Positions 33,870 to 41,800 of a stretch of DNA of 64,000 nucleotides are shown here, in pieces (position 1 is the first letter of the stretch; each line of letters begins with the position of its first letter). This DNA is from Micromonospora rifamycinica (GTDB lineage: Bacteria > Actinomycetota > Actinomycetes > Mycobacteriales > Micromonosporaceae). Under the pieces are notes generated by a model. It made no database searches and had not been told where the DNA came from. It worked only from the letters and a program-made list of their open reading frames with translations. The stretch is taken from NCBI RefSeq assembly GCF_900090265.1, contig NZ_LT607752.1, positions 1,798,001 through 1,862,000 of the forward strand, in the 5' to 3' direction. The position numbers and the translations under genes were made by a program.

Positions 33870-34883
33870 ATGAAGAGGGCTCTGATCACCGGGGTCGCCG
33901 GGCAGGACGGCAGTTACCTGTCGGAGTTCCTGCTCGCCCAGGGCTACGAGGTCTGGGGCATCGTCCGCCGCAATTCCGTGCCGGAACATCAGATCTCCCG
34001 GATCGGCTCGCTCGGTGACCTGCGTCTCGAGTACGGGGACCTGCTCGACAGCGCGTCGCTCGAACGCTGCATGCGACTGGCCGCGCCGGACGAGATCTAC
34101 AACCTGGCGTCCCAGAGTCACGTCCGGATCAGCTTCGACATCCCGCAGTTCACCGTCCAGGCGAACGCCACCGGGCTGTTGAACCTGCTGGAGGTCTACC
34201 GGCGGGTCGCCCCGGAGGCGCGCTTCTACCAGGCGAGTTCGTCGGAGATGTTCGGCAACACGGTGGACCCGGACGGCTTCCAGCGCGAGACGACACCCAT
34301 GAACCCGGTCAGCCCGTACGGATGCTCCAAGGTCTTCGGGTACCACGCGGTCCGCAACTACCGTAAGAGCTACGACCTCTTCGCCGTCAACGGCATCCTG
34401 TTCAATCACGAGAGCCCGCGCAGGGGGTCGAACTTCGTCACCAACAAGGTGGTGAAGACGGCCGTCCAGATCAGGCACAAGCTCGCCGACAAACTGGTGC
34501 TCGGCAATCTCGACTCGCACCGCGACTGGGGCCACTCCAAGGACTACGTACGCGGCATGCACATGATCGTCAATCACGAGGTGCCCGGTGACTACGTGAT
34601 CGCCACCGGGCACACGCACTCCATCCGGGAGCTCTGCGAGCACGTCTTCAGCAGACTCGGCATGGACTACCGGGACTACGTGGTGCAGGACGCCAAATTC
34701 ATGCGTCCCTCGGAACTCACCTATCTGCGGGGTGACTCCTCGCTCTTCCGCTCGACGTTCGGGTGGGAGCCGGAGTACACCTTCGAGGCGTTGCTGGACG
34801 AGATGATCGAGCACTGGGAATCGGTCCTCGGCCGGCGGGACGGGTCGAGGACGGCCGGTCTGCTCCCGGTGCTGCCCCGGTAG
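33870..34883 (+). CDS. gmd: GDP-mannose 4,6-dehydratase (second copy)
   Basis: A 337-residue GMD-family enzyme with TGVAGQDGSYLSEF, SSSEMFG, SPYGCSK, FNHESPRRG and HRDWGHSKDYV. It keeps the Ser/Glu/Tyr/Lys catalytic set. It gives GDP-4-keto-6-deoxy-D-mannose. ATG 33870 has AAGGGA seven bases upstream and follows the C-methyltransferase closely, suggesting the two supply the C-methylated sugar. It is diverged from the copy at 22397-23425, so they are not a recent duplication. A glycosyltransferase follows after a repeat-bearing gap, completing a sugar operon. Confidence 0.93.
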   Translation: MKRALITGVAGQDGSYLSEFLLAQGYEVWGIVRRNSVPEHQISRIGSLGDLRLEYGDLLDSASLERCMRLAAPDEIYNLASQSHVRISFDIPQFTVQANATGLLNLLEVYRRVAPEARFYQASSSEMFGNTVDPDGFQRETTPMNPVSPYGCSKVFGYHAVRNYRKSYDLFAVNGILFNHESPRRGSNFVTNKVVKTAVQIRHKLADKLVLGNLDSHRDWGHSKDYVRGMHMIVNHEVPGDYVIATGHTHSIRELCEHVFSRLGMDYRDYVVQDAKFMRPSELTYLRGDSSLFRSTFGWEPEYTFEALLDEMIEHWESVLGRRDGSRTAGLLPVLPR

Positions 34884-34904
34884 AGCGCCCGGAACGGCTG
34901 GCGC

Positions 34905-35005
34905 GGTCCACCCCGACCACGGCCACTGTCCACCCGCCGCAGCCGCTGTCCACCCGCCGCAGCCACTCGGCCGCTGTCCACCCGGCCTCGGCCGCTGTCC
35001 ACCCG
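34905..35005 (+). repeat. Imperfect tandem repeat with core CTGTCCACCCG
   Basis: CTGTCCACCCG starts at 34926, 34946, 34974 and 34995 (periods 20, 28 and 21), with a weaker GGTCCACCCCG at 34905. The repeats fill the gap between the second dehydratase and the second glycosyltransferase. A period near two helical turns would place the copies on one DNA face. Confidence 0.75.
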
Positions 35006-35041
35006 ACCACAGCTACGGAAAGCCGGAGTGGGAGACGCCCG

Positions 35042-36469
35042 ATGAACGTTCCGCCCGACGAGATCCCCCCGCCCGCCGGCCCGCCCGGGCGGGCCGTCCG
35101 GGTGCTCCTGGCGTCCCTGCCCAGCACCGGGCTGATCAGGCCGCTGCTGGAGATCGCGCAGGAGTTGAACGAGCGCGGTGTCGCCGAGCTGTGGTTCGCC
35201 TCCACCGAGGAGGGACGCGACGCCGTCGAGCGGATACCGGGGCCGGACAGGGTACGTTTCGTGTCGCTCGGCCACTACAAGGCCGCGTTGGATCCGAGCC
35301 GGTGGGACGACGCGACGCTCGCGTCGATGAGCTCCCCCTCGCGGCTGCGCAACGTCGCGGCCTTCCTCGACAAGAACGTCGACCACGAGTACACCGCGCA
35401 GCAGTACGACCGGGCCGTCGCGGAGTTCGCCCGGGTCCGGCCGGACGTCGCCGTCATCGACCTGTGCACCCCGTGGGCCATCGACGCGGCCGTCACCCTC
35501 GGCGTGCCGTACGTGCTGAGCGTGCCGGTGCCGATCAGCGGGGTGTACCTCGACCGGCTGCCGTGGCGTTTCCCCACGCCGTTCTCCGGGCTCCCGCTGC
35601 GGATGAGCCGCCGCCAGCGGCTCGCGAACGTGGGGTTCCGGTTGGGGGCGATGGCGACGTACGCCCGGCCGCGCAACCTGCTCCCCATGCTGGCCGCGAC
35701 GCGTCGACGCAGAAGGGCCGGTATCGCCAACGCGGCGGCCGTGCCGTCGCGGTACGCGGACGCCGCCGCCGCCGTCCTCTCCTTCTCCGTGTTCGGGCTC
35801 GAGTACCGGTTCCCGGCGGCGCCCGACCACCTGCACATGGTGGGTACCCTGATGCCGCGCGCCACCACGGCGGGCTCCGGGGACGCCGGGATCGACGCCT
35901 GGCTCGAGTCGTACCGCTCGGTGGTCTACGTCGGGTTCGGCACGGTCATGCGTCCGTCCCGTGAGCTGGTGGCCGCCGTCGCGGCGGCGTGCGCCCGGCT
36001 CGGCCCGGACGTCGGCGTGCTGTGGAAGGTGTCCCGGGCGGCCGGTTCGGCCTTCTCCGACGCACTGCCCGACCCCCCGCCGGGCAACCTGAAGGTGGTG
36101 GGCTGGGTGCCCTCGCAGCTGGGCCTGCTGGCGCACCCCCGGGTGCGGGTGTTCTTCGGGCACGGCGGGGGCAACGCGGTCAACGAGGGCCTGGTGTTCG
36201 GCAAACCGCAGCTGATCCTCCCCTTCTGGATGGACTGCCACGACCTGGCGGCGCGGGTGGTCGAGGCAGGGGTCGGCCTGTCCGTCCCCGGAGCCGACGT
36301 GGACCAGATCGTCGACGGGCTGCGCCGGCTGCTCGACGACGACGGGTTCCGCGACCGCGCGGAACGACTGGGTCGCCGCCTGAGCGAGGCCGGCGGCGTG
36401 GCCCGGGCGGCCGACGTGGTGCTGGCCTGCGCCCCGAGCCGTCAGGCGGCCGCGCCGCTGCGACCGTGA
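35042..36469 (+). CDS. Glycosyltransferase, GT-B fold (second copy)
   Basis: 475 residues. It starts after a proline-rich leader with VLLASLPSTGLIRPLLEIAQEL. The donor domain has VFFGHGGGNAVNEGL and LPFWMDCHDLAAR, as in the first transferase. It is a paralogue of 23442-24857, with conserved blocks throughout (DRLPWRFPTP against DTLPWSYPTP; SVFGLEY in both). ATG 35042 has GGGAG eight bases upstream. Being in line with the C-methyltransferase and dehydratase, it most likely transfers the C-methylated 6-deoxy sugar, while the first copy transfers rhamnose. This is inference from position. It is the last gene that clearly belongs to the cluster. Confidence 0.9.
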   Translation: MNVPPDEIPPPAGPPGRAVRVLLASLPSTGLIRPLLEIAQELNERGVAELWFASTEEGRDAVERIPGPDRVRFVSLGHYKAALDPSRWDDATLASMSSPSRLRNVAAFLDKNVDHEYTAQQYDRAVAEFARVRPDVAVIDLCTPWAIDAAVTLGVPYVLSVPVPISGVYLDRLPWRFPTPFSGLPLRMSRRQRLANVGFRLGAMATYARPRNLLPMLAATRRRRRAGIANAAAVPSRYADAAAAVLSFSVFGLEYRFPAAPDHLHMVGTLMPRATTAGSGDAGIDAWLESYRSVVYVGFGTVMRPSRELVAAVAAACARLGPDVGVLWKVSRAAGSAFSDALPDPPPGNLKVVGWVPSQLGLLAHPRVRVFFGHGGGNAVNEGLVFGKPQLILPFWMDCHDLAARVVEAGVGLSVPGADVDQIVDGLRRLLDDDGFRDRAERLGRRLSEAGGVARAADVVLACAPSRQAAAPLRP

Positions 36470-36507
36470 GCGTGGCGTCGAGGCCCACCCCGTCTGCCGG
36501 GTGCCCG

Positions 36508-37011
36508 CTACAGGAACTCGCTGCGGTACGCCGGGGCCAGTTCCACCGCAAGGCGACGGCGTTGCGCCAGCTCGTCCGGGGTCAGCGTCGGCGGTGGCGC
36601 GTCCCGGCCCGCCAGCACGTCGCCGATGCGCAGGAAGTACTCGTCCTGCCCGGCGGGGGTGCACATGCACAGCATCCGGGCCGGTGCGCCGGAGACGTTG
36701 CGGAAGTGGTGCGGCGCGTTGGCCGGTACGTTGATGGTGGACCCGGCCCGCACGGTGTGCCGTTCCCCCCGGAAGGTGAACTCGATCTCGCCGTCGAGGA
36801 CGGTGAACATCTCCTCGAAGTCGTGCCGGTGCGGCGGCGGACCGCCCCCGTCGGGCACCCGCATGTCGATCAGGCAGTACCGGCCGCCGGTCTGCGCACC
36901 GGTGATCAGCATCCCGTAGGTGTTGCCCACCAGCGAGATGTACGTCGTACCGGGGTCGTCGGGGTCCGCCACGGTCAGCGAGCGGGACGGGTCGTCGGCG
37001 GGAAGGGTCAT
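36508..37011 (-). CDS. Cupin-domain protein
   Basis: A 167-residue single-domain cupin. Motif 1 is PPHRHDFEEMFTVLDGE with two His and a Glu as metal ligands; motif 2 is NVPANAPHHFRN with the third His. Small cupins of this form include dioxygenase-like and sugar- or quinone-binding proteins; no substrate can be named. ATG 37011 is used. It lies 42 bp downstream of the quinone oxidoreductase on the same strand and is probably co-transcribed with it, suggesting a shared redox or detoxification role outside the antibiotic cluster. Confidence 0.85.
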   Translation of the reverse strand: MTLPADDPSRSLTVADPDDPGTTYISLVGNTYGMLITGAQTGGRYCLIDMRVPDGGGPPPHRHDFEEMFTVLDGEIEFTFRGERHTVRAGSTINVPANAPHHFRNVSGAPARMLCMCTPAGQDEYFLRIGDVLAGRDAPPPTLTPDELAQRRRLAVELAPAYRSEFL

Positions 37012-37053
37012 GGTCGGCTCCCTCGGTGCGTGGTCGGACGGGTCGGCGGGTGA

Positions 37054-38001
37054 TCAGGCATCGGCCACCGTGACGACGACCTTGCCGCCGGGCAGCGCGC
37101 CTGCGGCCGCGTCGGCGTGCAGCGCCGGCAGGTCGGCCAGCGGCACCCGCCGGGCGACCTCGACGCGCAGCTCGCCGGTGTTCACCCGGGCGGCCAGGTC
37201 GGCGAGCTGGTCGGCGTCGCTGCGGACGAACAGGTCGATGCCGCGCACACCGCGCTCCTCGTCGGCGGGGGCGGGCATCCAGACGGTGGTGTTGACCAGC
37301 GTCCCGCCGTCCCGGATCAGCGTCACCAGCGCGGCGAGCTGTTCCGGGGCGACCGGCGCGAGGTTGAGCACCAGGTCGACCGGCTCGGTCAGCGCCGCCG
37401 TCACGTCGGTGGCGGTGTGGTCGATCACCTCGTCGGCGCCGGCGGCGGCGACCCGGTCGGCGCTGCGCGGGCTGGCCGTGGCGATCACCCGGGCACCGGC
37501 CTCCTTCGCCAGTTGCACGGCGTAGCCGCCGACCGCTCCACCGGCCCCGTTGACCAGCACCCGCTGACCGGCGGTCAGCCGGCCGTGGTCGAACAACGCC
37601 TGCCACGCGGTCAGGCCCACCAGCGGGAGCGCCGCCGCGTCGGCCAGCGGGATGCTCCTGGGCGCCCCGGTCAGGATCTCCGCCGGTGCGGTCACGTACT
37701 CCGCAGCCGCTCCGGCGTCCGTCATCGGCAGGAACCCGATCACCCGGTCGCCGACCGCGACGTCGTCCACGTCGGCGCCGACCGCGTCGACCGTGCCGGC
37801 GACGTCGATGCCGGGGGTGTGCGGCAGCACGACCGGGATCGGACCCTGCATGAAACCGGCGCGGATGTTGGCGTCGACGCCGTTGAACGACGTCGCGGCG
37901 ACGCGGATCCGGACCTGACCGGCACCGGGGACGGGCGTCTCGACGTCGTCGTGGCGCAGCACCTCGGGACCGCCGAACTCGTGGAATCGCACTGCCTTCA
38001 T
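37054..38001 (-). CDS. NADP-dependent quinone oxidoreductase / zinc-less alcohol dehydrogenase
   Basis: A 315-residue medium-chain reductase. It begins MKAVRFHEFGGPEVL, typical of QOR proteins, has HTPGIDVAGTVDAVG in the catalytic domain and the NADPH loop NGAGGAVGGYAVQLAK. No structural zinc cysteines are seen, consistent with the quinone reductase branch. ATG 38001 was chosen by family similarity; ATG 38028, nine codons upstream with CGAGG spaced seven bases, is equally possible. It is probably controlled by the MmyB-type regulator encoded next upstream on the same strand. Confidence 0.88.
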   Translation of the reverse strand: MKAVRFHEFGGPEVLRHDDVETPVPGAGQVRIRVAATSFNGVDANIRAGFMQGPIPVVLPHTPGIDVAGTVDAVGADVDDVAVGDRVIGFLPMTDAGAAAEYVTAPAEILTGAPRSIPLADAAALPLVGLTAWQALFDHGRLTAGQRVLVNGAGGAVGGYAVQLAKEAGARVIATASPRSADRVAAAGADEVIDHTATDVTAALTEPVDLVLNLAPVAPEQLAALVTLIRDGGTLVNTTVWMPAPADEERGVRGIDLFVRSDADQLADLAARVNTGELRVEVARRVPLADLPALHADAAAGALPGGKVVVTVADA

Positions 38002-38189
38002 CGTCGAACCTGCTTCCGTGAGCGCCATCGGTGTGCCTCGTACCCGCAGCGGTCCCGACGCCGGGCCGGCTCCGGTGACACCGCCGCGGGTGTGCGGGCG
38101 TCCAGTCCGCTTTCCCAGCGTCGCCCGGAGGCGGCCACCGGACCCGCGGTCGCTGGAGACGTCACCCAATCTCGCAGGATCCGGCGTGC

Positions 38190-39044
38190 TCAGCCTGGGC
38201 CGGACTGGCCCACCCTGATGACGGCCGGTCCCCCGGTGCCACCGACGATCTCCGCGAGCCGCGCCGCGTCGGCCGAGCCCGGCGTCGCGGTGAGCAGCAG
38301 GGCCGCCAGGTCGTCGCCCGGGATGGCGAGCAGGCTGCCGACCAGGGTGACGGGGTCTCCCTCCGGCTGGACGAAGGCGGCGCTGCTCTCGTAGGCCGTC
38401 ACCGGCCGTGGCGTACGCCACAGGGTGTCGAACGGACGGCTACGGCTGCGCATCTCGTCCACCAGCGCGGCGAGCGACAGGTCACCGGGATAGCGCAGCA
38501 GCGTGCTCCGCAGGCGGGCGACGAGGACCGCCTCGTGCACGGTCGCCTCGGTCGCGGACTGTCGGAACGCGCGGCACGGGTCACAGAACGTCCGCCACGC
38601 GATGTTCCACTCCCACGGCCCGCCGGTGGGTTCCCAGTGCCCCAGCGCCAGGAACGCGCTGTTCACCGCGACCAGGTTCATCGCCGCGTCGGAGACGAAC
38701 ATCGGCGTGTCCGTGAACCGCTCCAGCAGGCCCAGGGCGCCCGGTCCGATCTCGTTCGGCACCTGGCCGGCCACCGCGGCGTACCCGGCCAGCGCGCAGA
38801 GCCGCTCGTACTCCGCCCGCCCGATGCGCAGCGCGCGGGCGATGGCGTTCACCACACCGGCCGACGGATGGCTGCGCCCCTGCTCCGGCCGGCGTACGTA
38901 GTCGGCGGACATCCCCGCGAGTTCGCCGAGCTCCTCCCGCCGCAGCCCCCGCACCCGCCGCCGACCGACCGGTAGCCCGACGGCCGCCGGGGCCGTGCTC
39001 TCCCGCAACTGGCGCACCGCGGCACCGAACTCGTGACCTCCCAC
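38190..39044 (-). CDS. XRE-family regulator with MmyB-type ligand domain
   Basis: About 284 residues. An N-terminal helix-turn-helix (RREELGELAGMSADYV followed by RPEQGRSHPS) leads into a domain typical of MmyB-like regulators, with LVAVNSAFLALG, WNIAWRTFCDP and LVDEMRSRSRPFDTLW. These proteins often control adjacent oxidoreductases and may sense small ligands. The GTG start at 39044 is the best guess, since normal members begin about here; the frame is open further upstream. A tandem 31-bp repeat lies 94 bp upstream and could be its operator array. Confidence 0.83.
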   Translation of the reverse strand: MGGHEFGAAVRQLRESTAPAAVGLPVGRRRVRGLRREELGELAGMSADYVRRPEQGRSHPSAGVVNAIARALRIGRAEYERLCALAGYAAVAGQVPNEIGPGALGLLERFTDTPMFVSDAAMNLVAVNSAFLALGHWEPTGGPWEWNIAWRTFCDPCRAFRQSATEATVHEAVLVARLRSTLLRYPGDLSLAALVDEMRSRSRPFDTLWRTPRPVTAYESSAAFVQPEGDPVTLVGSLLAIPGDDLAALLLTATPGSADAARLAEIVGGTGGPAVIRVGQSGPG

Positions 39045-39137
39045 GACCCCAGTGTGCCCCGGGCGCTGTGCGCCGCCACCGCCACGTCCCGCAGCGGTGT
39101 CCCACCGCACCCGGGCGGGGCGGTGTCGTCGTCACGT

Positions 39138-39261
39138 GGCGATCAGTGGCCGCGGTCCGGCCGCACGCGGCGATCAGTGGCCGCGGTCCGGCCGCACGCG
39201 GCGATCAGTGGCCGCGGTCCGGCCGCACGCGGCGATCAGTGGCCGCGGTCCGGGCGCAGGA
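39138..39261. repeat. Four tandem 31-bp repeats
   Basis: The unit begins GGCGATCAGTGGCCGCGGTC. Copies start at 39138, 39169, 39200 and 39231. The first three are identical; the fourth differs near its end and contains the last codons and stop of the hydrolase gene. The array fills the gap between the hydrolase and the MmyB-type regulator. A 31-bp period equals three DNA turns. Confidence 0.9.
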
Positions 39262-40066
39262 AGCACGACAGCAGGTGCCGGAACTCGTGCGGGTGCTCGA
39301 CCGCCGGCACGTGCCCGCACCGGCCGAACACGTGCAGCCGGACGTCGGCCAGGTGGGCGAGCAGGGGCTGGGCGGCCGTCGCGAGCGGGGTGACCCGGTC
39401 GTCGGCACCGTGCACGAGCAGCACGGGCGCGCGGACCGCGGCCAGCGTCCGCGCCGAGAGGGTGAGATCGTCGGCCCATCGCTGCCGGGGTGGCGGAAAC
39501 AACGACGCGTACGCGGCCGCCCCGGCCCGCATCGCCGCCGCCCGGGCCTCGACGGCCGAGTCGGTCACCAGCGCCTGGTCGAGGACGAGGCGGCTCAGCA
39601 TGTCCCGGGCCCCGGCCGGGCCGGCGGGGGCGGCCCAGATCGCGTCGAGGTCGGCGGAGAGCGGTGCCCCGGGGGCGCCCATCGTCGAGACCGCCACGAC
39701 CCCGGTGACCTGCCGGGGGCGTGCGGCGGCCAGGGCCAGCGCCACGGCGCCACCCATCGAGTGGCCCACCACGGCGTAGGTCTCGACCCCGAGGGCGTCC
39801 ATCAGGCCCGCGGCCTGCTCGGTCCAGAGCCGGAGCCCACCCGTGGCGCCGGCCGGGACCGGTGTGCGACCGAACCCCGCCTGGTCGGGGGCCACCACGT
39901 GCCAGCACCCGTCGAGCGCCTGCGCCGTCGCCGCCCAACTGCCGGCTCCGGTGGTGCCGGGTCCGGAGCCGTGCAGCATCAGCACCGCCGGCCCGGCACC
40001 ACTGCCGCCGCCGACCAGGACGTGGACGGGCGAGCCGTCGACGGTGACGGTCCGCAGTTCCGTCAC
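39236..40066 (-). CDS. Alpha/beta hydrolase, meta-cleavage-product hydrolase-like
   Basis: 276 residues. The oxyanion loop HGSGPGTTG, the nucleophile elbow VVGHSMGGAVAL, a late Asp (HGADDRVTP) and the histidine in FGRCGHVPAVEHP give a full triad. The HGSGPG form is common in C-C bond hydrolases such as MhpC/BphD, but related esterases share it. The last six codons lie in the fourth copy of the 31-bp repeat, so the C-terminus may have been reshaped by repeat expansion. It starts 20 bp after the PfpI gene and is likely co-transcribed with it. Confidence 0.88.
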   Translation of the reverse strand: MTELRTVTVDGSPVHVLVGGGSGAGPAVLMLHGSGPGTTGAGSWAATAQALDGCWHVVAPDQAGFGRTPVPAGATGGLRLWTEQAAGLMDALGVETYAVVGHSMGGAVALALAAARPRQVTGVVAVSTMGAPGAPLSADLDAIWAAPAGPAGARDMLSRLVLDQALVTDSAVEARAAAMRAGAAAYASLFPPPRQRWADDLTLSARTLAAVRAPVLLVHGADDRVTPLATAAQPLLAHLADVRLHVFGRCGHVPAVEHPHEFRHLLSCFLRPDRGH

Positions 40067-40085
40067 CGGGGCAGGCCGGCTCGGC

Positions 40086-40655
40086 TCATGCCGACGCGGG
40101 GTCGACGGACTTCGTGAAGACCTCCATCATCGCCCTGCCGAACTGCGGCATGTCGGGCCAGCCCCGGCAGGAGACGAGGTTGCCGTCCACCACGTCGGGG
40201 GCGTCGACGACCGTCGCGCCGGCGTTCTCCATGTCACCGGTGATGGGCGGGAAGCACGCCGTCCGGCGCCCCTTCAGCAGCCCGTACACCGCGGGCACCT
40301 GCGCGCCGTGGCAGACCAGCGCGATGGGGAGGTTGCGGGCGAAGAAGTGCTCGGTGATCCGCCTGACGTCGGCGTCGACCCGGATCCACTCGGGCGCGCG
40401 TCCGCCGGGGATGATCAGGGCGTCGTAGCGCTCGACGTCGACCTCGGCCCAGGGCACGTCGACCGGCAGCTTCCGGCCGTTCTTCTCGACGTAGGCGTCG
40501 GAGTCGGGGTCGAACTCGTGGATGACGAGCTGCACGTCCCGCATCGTCCGGGACGAGACGTCGACGTCCCAGCCGCCTTCCTGAACGCGGTAGTAGGGGT
40601 ACATGGTGTCGAGTTCCTCGGCGGCGTCGCCGGTCAGGAGCAGTGCTCTGGGCAC
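40086..40655 (-). CDS. DJ-1/PfpI family protein
   Basis: 189 residues with a flavodoxin-like fold. The nucleophile elbow IALVCHGAQVP carries the family cysteine, preceded by IIPGGRAPEW with the usual acidic partner. Members act as glyoxalase III/deglycase, chaperone or amidase-like enzymes; the exact activity is not predictable. ATG 40655. The upstream gap to the GntR gene holds a GATCAGATCCGATCCGATCC direct repeat that could be part of its promoter control. Confidence 0.9.
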   Translation of the reverse strand: MPRALLLTGDAAEELDTMYPYYRVQEGGWDVDVSSRTMRDVQLVIHEFDPDSDAYVEKNGRKLPVDVPWAEVDVERYDALIIPGGRAPEWIRVDADVRRITEHFFARNLPIALVCHGAQVPAVYGLLKGRRTACFPPITGDMENAGATVVDAPDVVDGNLVSCRGWPDMPQFGRAMMEVFTKSVDPASA

Positions 40656-40744
40656 CTGCTTCTCCTCGCGTCAGGGGGCAGTGGTGGGGAGATCAGATCC
40701 GATCCGATCCGGTGGAGTCAGCATTCCCCGACCCCGCCTGCCCG

Positions 40745-41488
40745 TCAAGCCTTGACCACCACGGCGTCCACGCTCTCGGCCTCGTCGAACAACCGCCGGA
40801 ACCGCTCGCCGGACCGCAGGATGTGCCGCCGCATCGCATAGGCGGCGGCGTCCGGGTCACGCGCGGCGATCGCGGCCACGACCTCCTCGTGCTCGGCCAT
40901 CGCCAGGTGGGTGACCTGGGTGTCGTGGTGCAGCCGGAAGAGGTGCACGTGGCTGTGCAGGCGGGCGAGCGTCTCCCGGATGACCTGGTTCTCCGCGCTC
41001 AGGGCGACGAGATCATGGAAGGCGGCGTCGCGGAGCCCGAAGGCCCCGTAGGCCGTGGGTCCGTCGCCCCCCTCCAGCTCCGCCATCTCCTCCAGCATCC
41101 GTCGCAGCCCCGCCACCTGGGCCGCGGACGCGCGTTCGGCGGACCGGCGGGCCGCCGCCGGCTCAAGCAGGAGGCGGACCTCGAGCATGTCCTCGAAGCG
41201 GTGCCGGGTGATCTGGGGCGGAATGCGGTAGCCGGCGTGCGGCACCCGCACGACCAGACCCTCGGCCTCCATCCGGTTCAGCGCGTCCCGGATCGGCGTC
41301 TGGGAGACCCCCAGCTCGCGGGCCAGGACGTCGATCGTGACCCGGGAGCCCGGCTCGATCCGCAGCGACATCAGCTGTCCGAGCAGCGTGTCGTACACCT
41401 CGTCGGCGAGCCGGCCGCCGGATCTCCCCGGGGGTGGTCCGCCCGGCCCGGCCCGCCGGCCCCGCGCGGTCATCGCTTCGTCGTCCAT
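40745..41488 (-). CDS. GntR-family (FadR/FCD) repressor
   Basis: A 247-residue regulator. The winged helix (LADEVYDTLLGQLMS, then LARELGVSQTPIRDALNRMEAEGLV) is followed by an all-helical FCD ligand domain with metal-binding histidine positions (FHDLV, HSHVHL, HEEVV, MRRHI). Such proteins usually repress a neighbouring catabolic operon until its substrate binds. ATG 41488 is used; an ATG 15 codons upstream is possible. It is divergent from the ABC importer operon starting at 41801, which is the obvious target. Confidence 0.9.
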   Translation of the reverse strand: MDDEAMTARGRRAGPGGPPPGRSGGRLADEVYDTLLGQLMSLRIEPGSRVTIDVLARELGVSQTPIRDALNRMEAEGLVVRVPHAGYRIPPQITRHRFEDMLEVRLLLEPAAARRSAERASAAQVAGLRRMLEEMAELEGGDGPTAYGAFGLRDAAFHDLVALSAENQVIRETLARLHSHVHLFRLHHDTQVTHLAMAEHEEVVAAIAARDPDAAAYAMRRHILRSGERFRRLFDEAESVDAVVVKA

Positions 41489-41800
41489 CGTGACGTGCGG
41501 TCCTCTCTGGCGTGCCCGGGAACCTGTTGACATCGGTCACCACGCTGCGACATGCTGACGCCCCCACCGGATCGTATAGGAAAAGTGCCGGACGCCCGCC
41601 GTCCGGCACCATCGCGGAACCGCCCGCCATCGTTGCACCTCGACCGTCCCGAGCTTCGACGAGCCCGCTCGGCGTACCCGTGACGCCGGTCCGCGGGTCG
41701 GCCCCGCGACACCCCGGCACCAGGCCCGAACGACCCAGCGACCGCGCGGCGAAGCACATGGCGAGGCTCAGGAGTCCCCACCAAGAAAGCAGGCGACAAG
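41489..41800. other. Divergent promoter region, GntR / ABC importer
   Basis: 312 bp with no gene. Near 41570-41587 a GGATCGTATAGGAAAAG stretch is much more A/T-rich than its surroundings. Its ATCGTATAGG core resembles FCD-type GntR operators, which are often built around GTATAC, so it is the best operator candidate. Confidence 0.45.

Noticed and set aside
39138..39261. Possible CRISPR array
   Set aside because: The repeats are directly adjacent with no spacers and no cas genes are present.
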